In this document: positions 59,361-64,000 of the stretch, piece after piece
How the letters are laid out: the number at the start of each line of letters is the position of its first letter
Numbering within the stretch: position 1 is the stretch's first letter
Source: Prinsepia uniflora
Lineage: Eukaryota; Streptophyta; Magnoliopsida; Rosales; Rosaceae
Assembly: GCA_032719365.1 (NCBI GenBank)
Contig: CM064864.1
Coordinates: 4,014,183-4,078,182, forward strand
Reading direction: 5' to 3'
DNA: 64,000 nt
Translations under genes and position numbers: made by a program
Notes under the pieces: model-generated
Seen by the model: only the letters and a program-made list of their open reading frames with translations
What the model was told of the DNA's origin: nothing
Databases searched by the model: none

Positions 59361-60387
59361 TTTTACTAAACTTAATGATTTTCGTCCACTCACAGCTTTT
59401 ATTGGTTTTAATGCCCTTCAGGTTGATTACGGATGCGACTGCAGCAGAGACTGGGACATTACACGCCTCCTCCATCGATCCTTGCGCACTCTGGAAGCCC
59501 CGTATGGGCAGTGACTCTTGGTTATCCCTTGTCTGACACCTCTTGTTGGACGGGAGAAGGGCACATTCCATGGTAATCCCGGGGGGATTAGGATGGGTCC
59601 TGTCAATTTATCTACGGTAGTTATCCTCGTATGATACTAGTACGTGTCCAGATAGTGCGTGAGTGCAGTTTTCTGGCATGACCCGGATGGTGCATGAGTG
59701 CAATTCACGGGGATACTGTTACAGTCTAGATGGTGTTACGTATAGTTCCCAGATGTGTCCGGATGGTGCATTAGTGCAATTCCCGAATTTGACTCGGAGG
59801 GTACTACTTGCAGTTCCCGAGTTAGCCTACGCGTAGTGTTGTTTTTCATTGTGACTGGTACTTGAATTTGACGATTGGTTGTGCTTGGTTATGTGGCTTG
59901 TGTGATTTGATCCATGGATTGTGTTCATTGTTGTTGTGACAAGTTCCCAGACGGTTGAAGCTAGAGGTGTTCCCAAACAGCTGATGTTGTGGGTTACTGT
60001 TGTTGTTATTGTGATTGTTCCCAAGCAGCTGAAACTCGGGGTGTTTCCTAGATGGCTGATGCTCAGGGGAGTTGACGATTGATTGTATCTAGTTATGATA
60101 CTTGTGTCCATATATCTTTGCATGAGTTGATGAACATGGATTTTGGAAAGTGTGGGCCACGAGCTATCTACTGGTATTTTATGATTGTTGTGGTCCCAAG
60201 ATTTACAGTTTGTTTTAATATTTTTTCTTACATGCATGCATGTTTTAGAAAATGGAGGGTAAATGTTTAGTTTTCCTCAAAAAATGCGTTTTCAAATATT
60301 TATATTCGTTCATTCACACTTTTTAATGGTTTTGATGACCCTCCAGGCTGTACGATTATGAAACCGTTTTAGGAATAGGTCTTGTCA

Positions 60388-60604
60388 ATAAGCCCTTGTA
60401 AGGTTATGTAACTTTCCAATGTGAAATGTTTTGTTCATTCACATTCTCACCTCCTTATAAACCCTTGTAAGGTTATGCAACTTTCCAATATGAGACTTTT
60501 TGTTCATTCACATTCTCACATGCCCCCTCATGTGTAGGGATCTACAAGCCTAATATGTTGATAACTTATATTGGGTGACGTACAAAACGTATGACAGTTA
60601 AGTC
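60388..60604 (-). repeat. TRIM-like repeat, middle part
   Basis: Continuation of 32880-33569 after LTR A, with the same CCCTTGTAAGG and TTCATTCACATTCTCAC sub-repeats. The spacer block CTTATATTGGGTGACGTA leads to TTACA, where solo LTR G entered. Confidence 0.7.
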
Positions 60605-60609
60605 TTACA

Positions 60610-63492
60610 TGTAACGACCCGTCCCAAATTCCAGGATTAGATTAGTGACTAATCACGATTAGTGAGGCTAATCCGTGATTAGTTGGGCGAAATCGGACGA
60701 ACGATGCGAAATGACCGTTTTGCCCCTGATGGTGGCAAAACGTTGACTTTTCGATCGGGCGGTCAAATGGACTTTGACCGATGACCGTGATGTAGTTCGT
60801 GACGTCACGAGTTCATAGACAGGTGGCACGTTCAATTCCGACATTCGAGGAAGAAGTTATGACGTTCGGAAGCCCAAGGGCATTTTGGTAATTTGGGTGA
60901 ATAGGAGGTCAAAAGTTGACTTTTTGACCAGGAGGTCCGATGGCCGAGGGCCGAAGACCGTTACGTAGATAAGGACGATACGAATCCGTAGACAGGCGGC
61001 ACGTCGAATTCGGACGTTCGACGGCGAAGTTACGGTTCACGGAAGTTCCCGGTTACTATTCACGACGGCACGTTTTACGAGACAAAAAGTGCATTTTTGT
61101 CTCTAGTGAGCCCAGATATTTGTTCTGATCCCCAATGGATGAGTGACATGTGTCACCCATCCAATGAACATCATTTTTTCTTCATGCATCTCACCTGCCT
61201 CTTCATCGATCATTTCTTTCCTTTCAAACCATTTAACCCGATCTCAGAGACCCCAAACCCATTACAACCTTCAACCTTTGAACCCATATGCTTACTGGAG
61301 AGACTAGAGAGTGAGGAGATGATGGTGGAGGACGGTGGCCGGCCAGGTGACGCCACCGTGCACGGCCGAAGCCACGAACCCGAGAGGGTACGGTGAGGTC
61401 CAAATTCCATTTTAATTCGGTCTTTGCATTATGGTTGCTATTAGATGATTAGGATGAGATTAGGGGGTTATTGGGAAGCTATTAGGATGTTTTGGGTGGT
61501 GGTTAGTGGCTGAGAAGCCATGGGGAGGAACTCGGAAAAACAGAACCGTGAGGTTCAAGAATCAAACCTCGGGTTCTACGTGTTTTTCTTCGTTTTGATG
61601 ATCCAAACATACTCCTAGGATCGAAATAGGAATTATAGGGTTGTTTTGGGGTGGAATCGGACCAAATGGAGACGGGAAAACGCCTGAACCGGCTACGCCG
61701 GTTCGGCTGGACCGGCTGCGCAGGCTGGACCGGTTCGATCGCTGGGGAAGATGCACTGTTCACCGGCGCGTGAGCCCACGCGCAGGGGCCTTTGGGCGGC
61801 GTGTGGCAGCGCGTGGTGGGGTTTCTGGGGATGTGTTCAACATACGAAATCATCTATTCGATGTAACGAACATTTTGGGACTGGTTTCGTGTCGATCGGA
61901 CACCGTCTCGAGATGTTTCGGGGCATCGGAAGGTTTAGGTTCGGGATTAAAAATAGTTAAAAATACGGGAAAATTACGGGGCTTTGGTAGGAGGTTAATT
62001 AAGTAGTTAGTAACCTTCTATTACGATTTGGACAGGTTTGGGAGTCCCGGTGACGGTGATCGGCTCGGGGAGCCGTATGACACGCAAATCGAGGCGGCAG
62101 CTCGGACGGTCTGTGAGTGGACCTTGTTTTCTAAATTGGTGCATGCATAAATGTTTATTATATGTTTTATTACTTGTTTGATGATGCCATGGGTGCATTT
62201 GTATGTGGTTACGTATAAGCACGTATTTTGAGGTTTCGGCCTTATACGATGCTTATACGGGTCTGTATTTCTTTATTGATTTAAATGAACTGAATTTGGA
62301 TTTCAAAATGATAAACTCGGGTATGAAACCCATTTGGTTTTGTCTCGGGCATATGACCTCAGATATCGGGCACGGTACCCAACTGATGTCCTATGTTCGG
62401 GTACGAGACCCATGTCACTTTACGGTTTTGATTTCAGGTCAGGGAACCTTAAATGGATTCCCAGGTTCATGACGGTTTATGGGAACCGGCATGAACCCTT
62501 GTTATGGTATCGTGGTTCCTGACGGTTTACGGGAACCGGCATGAACCCTTGTTGCTTATTACGGTACATGACGGTTTATGGGAATCGGCATGTTACCTCG
62601 GTTATGTTATTACGGTACATGACGGTTTATGGGAATCGGCATGTTACCTCGGTTATGTTATTACGGTACATGACGGTTTATGGGAACCGGCATGTTACCT
62701 GATTATGGATATTATGGATCATGGCGGTTCAGGGGAACCGGTCATGAATGTTTATGTTACGTATATATATGTTCGTCTACCTTCCTTTACTTCTATTATC
62801 TCCTCCGGGGAGGGTCGTTGGCCTGGGTGGACCCCGGAGTAGTCACGGAGCACCGACTGAGTGGAGTCACCCCCCAGTTGGGTTCCTTACTCTCAGGAAG
62901 GCTATGATTACTATTACCTCGGGTAGGGTCAGAGGTCTACGGACATTGATCTTGACTTTGAGAAGACTCGGATTGAGACCCGGGTAGCACGCGCGTGGCT
63001 TTGGATACCGTGACAGGATTGGTTGTGTGACTTATATATATGTATGTGATGGATATATGATATATGATATGTGGTGTGTACAGGTGTGCACAGGATTTGG
63101 GCAGTGGCCCGTATGGTCGTTTTCATTGTGGTCCTTTCGACCTTGGTTTATATCTGCTTTGGGCTTAGTCCCACATATGGTTTTTTTTGGATAAATGGTT
63201 TTCGAATGCATGCATGCTTTTTAGTGGAGGGTACAAATGTCTTCTTATTAAATGTTTTTATAAACTCTTGTTTTGTCCACTCACAGTTTTTAATGTTTTG
63301 ACTGCCCTTCAGGTTGACATCGGATGTGGACTGTAGCAGAGATCGAGATATCACATGCCTCCTCCGGATCCTGGCGTACTCTGATAGCCCGGGAGGGCAA
63401 AGGTCGGAAATATCCCTTGTCTGACACTTCGTGTCAGACGGGAGTAGGGTCATCCCGCACTAATCCCGGGGGGATTGGGATGGGTCCTGTCA
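60610..63492 (+). mobile_element. Solo LTR G (2,883 bp)
   Basis: Starts TGTAACGACCCGTCCCAA and ends GGGATGGGTCCTGTCA. Target duplication TTACA at 60605-60609 and 63493-63497; the flanking repeat reads through when it is removed. GC hairpin at 61766-61772/61777-61783, boxes at 62113-62122 and 63275-63284, RY at 62140-62148 and 63206-63217. A 51-bp tandem repeat lies inside. The 3'-end hairpin is GTCTGACAC-TTC-GTGTCAGAC (63419-63439). Confidence 0.92.
62555..62705 (+). repeat. 51-bp tandem repeat in LTR G
   Basis: CATGACGGTTTATGGGAAYC starts at 62567, 62618 and 62669, exactly 51 bp apart, with diverged copies before (62467, 62518) and after. Because 51 is a multiple of three, a repetitive frame appears here (62504-62842) that is probably not a gene. 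Confidence 0.92.
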
Positions 63493-64000
63493 TTACATGT
63501 GGGATAACCTGTTCTGATATCATGAAGGAATTGAGATTCCACCCTAAAACCAATTGCCAATGAAGGGAGAAACTTAACTCCTTATAAGCCCTTACAAGGT
63601 AGTGCAACTTTCTAATGTGAGACTTTTTGTTCATTCACATTCTCACCTCCTTATAAACCCTTGTAAGGTTATGAAAATTTCCAATATAAGACTTTTTGTT
63701 CATTCACATTCTCACATACCCCCTCATGTGTAGGGATCTTCAAACCCAATACGTGGATAACTTATATTGGGTGACGTAGAACATGTATGACAATTAAACT
63801 TTACATGTTGGATAACCTGCTCTAACACCATGAAGGAATTGAGGTTCCATGCACCCCAAAACCAATTGTCAATGAAGGGAGAAACTTAACTCCTTATAAA
63901 CCCTTGCAAGGTAGTGCAACTTTCTAATGTGGTACTTTTTTTATTAACATTCTCACCTTCTTATAAACTCTTGCAAGGTTGTGCAACTTTCCAATGTGGA
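63493..64000 (-). repeat. TRIM-like repeat, right part
   Basis: Two further blocks, each with GGATAACCTG followed by a degenerate primer-site sequence (TTCTGATATCA at 63512, CTCTAACACCA at 63818). Each then has GAAGGAATTGAGRTTCCA and the CCCTTRCAAGG sub-repeats. The second block preserves the uninterrupted form of the site where LTR G inserted. It continues past the window edge. Confidence 0.7.

Larger units (their letters stand above)
38031..59605 (+). mobile_element. Solo LTR C, second level of the stack
   Basis: Starts TGTAACGACCCGTCCCGAAT and ends GGATGGGTCCTGTCA. Target duplication ATTTA at 38026-38030 and 59606-59610. Own sequence is 38031-38076 plus 56307-59605, about 3.35 kb. Removing LTR D and one AATCT restores a continuous LTR start across GACTAATCT/TGATTAGTGAGG. 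Boxes are at 58080-58089 and 59384-59393. It contains ten mini-inverted repeats (58316-58612) and three 32-bp tandem repeats (59291-59360). Confidence 0.9.
33570..60387 (+). mobile_element. Solo LTR A, outermost level of the nested stack
   Basis: Starts TGTAATGACTTGAAAATTC and ends AATAGGTCTTGTCA. Target duplication ATAAG at 33565-33569 and 60388-60392. Its own sequence is only about 2.3 kb, in three pieces (33570-34080, 37014-38025, 59611-60387); the rest is later insertions. It has GTGAGTGGAC at 37763-37772, ATGCATGCAT at 37789-37798 and 60232-60241, and a decayed right box GTTCATTCAC at 60308-60317. Its start differs from the other LTRs, so it is a separate and probably older family. Confidence 0.85.

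Noticed and set aside
33570..60387. One giant 26.8-kb element
   Set aside because: Target duplications show it is a short solo LTR expanded by later insertions.
62555..62705. CRISPR-like array
   Set aside because: The units are contiguous 51-bp tandem repeats with no unique spacers, in a plant LTR.
62504..62842. Repetitive protein of 112 residues
   Set aside because: Produced by the 51-bp tandem repeat being a multiple of three; no start context, domain or neighbouring gene.

Overview
The window looks like nuclear DNA of a flowering plant, probably a eudicot. It has one long gene with many AT-rich GT-AG introns, surrounded by plant LTR retrotransposons whose primer sites match the initiator tRNA-Met pattern TGGTATCAGAGC. 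I cannot name the species. No bacterial-type operon, CRISPR array, tRNA or rRNA gene was recognised.

Layout. (1) Bases 1-8480 are nested, long-LTR, non-coding retrotransposon sequence, with a 542-bp hAT-type MITE at 6752-7293. (2) Bases 8481-10430 are AT-rich with no gene seen. (3) Bases 10559-28265 (+) hold the only cellular gene I can support: a 21-exon Sen1/senataxin-like superfamily 1 RNA/DNA helicase whose spliced frame is 6,978 bp (2,325 residues). Its intron 19 carries a Tourist-type MITE (21111-21470) and a 4,845-bp Ty1/copia element in antisense (21594-26438). That copia element has a perfect 5-bp target duplication and LTRs that look identical, but its pol frame is broken twice. A decayed partial copy of exon 20 lies between the copia element and the true exon. 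(4) Bases 28266-32880 are the 3' flank and an AT-rich intergenic region with simple repeats. (5) Bases 32880-64000 are a stack of retrotransposons inserted one inside another, in a TRIM-like repeat.

The stack can be taken apart using matching 5-bp target duplications. TRIM-like repeat > solo LTR A (33570-60387, ATAAG) > solo LTR C (38031-59605, ATTTA) > solo LTR D (38077-56301, AATCT) > complete non-coding element E on the minus strand (39457-54369, decayed GCGCG-like duplication) > internally deleted Ty3/gypsy element F (44391-49441, GGTAA). Two side insertions are solo LTR B in A (34086-37008, GAAAA) and solo LTR G in the TRIM-like repeat (60610-63492, TTACA).

The most unusual signal is the architecture shared by these 2.9-3.4 kb LTRs, although they belong to several diverged families. 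Each has a duplicated U3 unit, a GC-rich hairpin, and a middle module bounded by an inverted pair GTGAGTGGAC / GTCCACTCAC with ATGCATGCAT (RY) palindromes just inside. The middle module is filled with mini-inverted repeats whose two arms change together. Near the 3' end there is a further hairpin with compensatory changes. Most of these elements have no coding capacity, so the architecture may be what is under selection, possibly for mobilisation in trans by gypsy relatives such as F.
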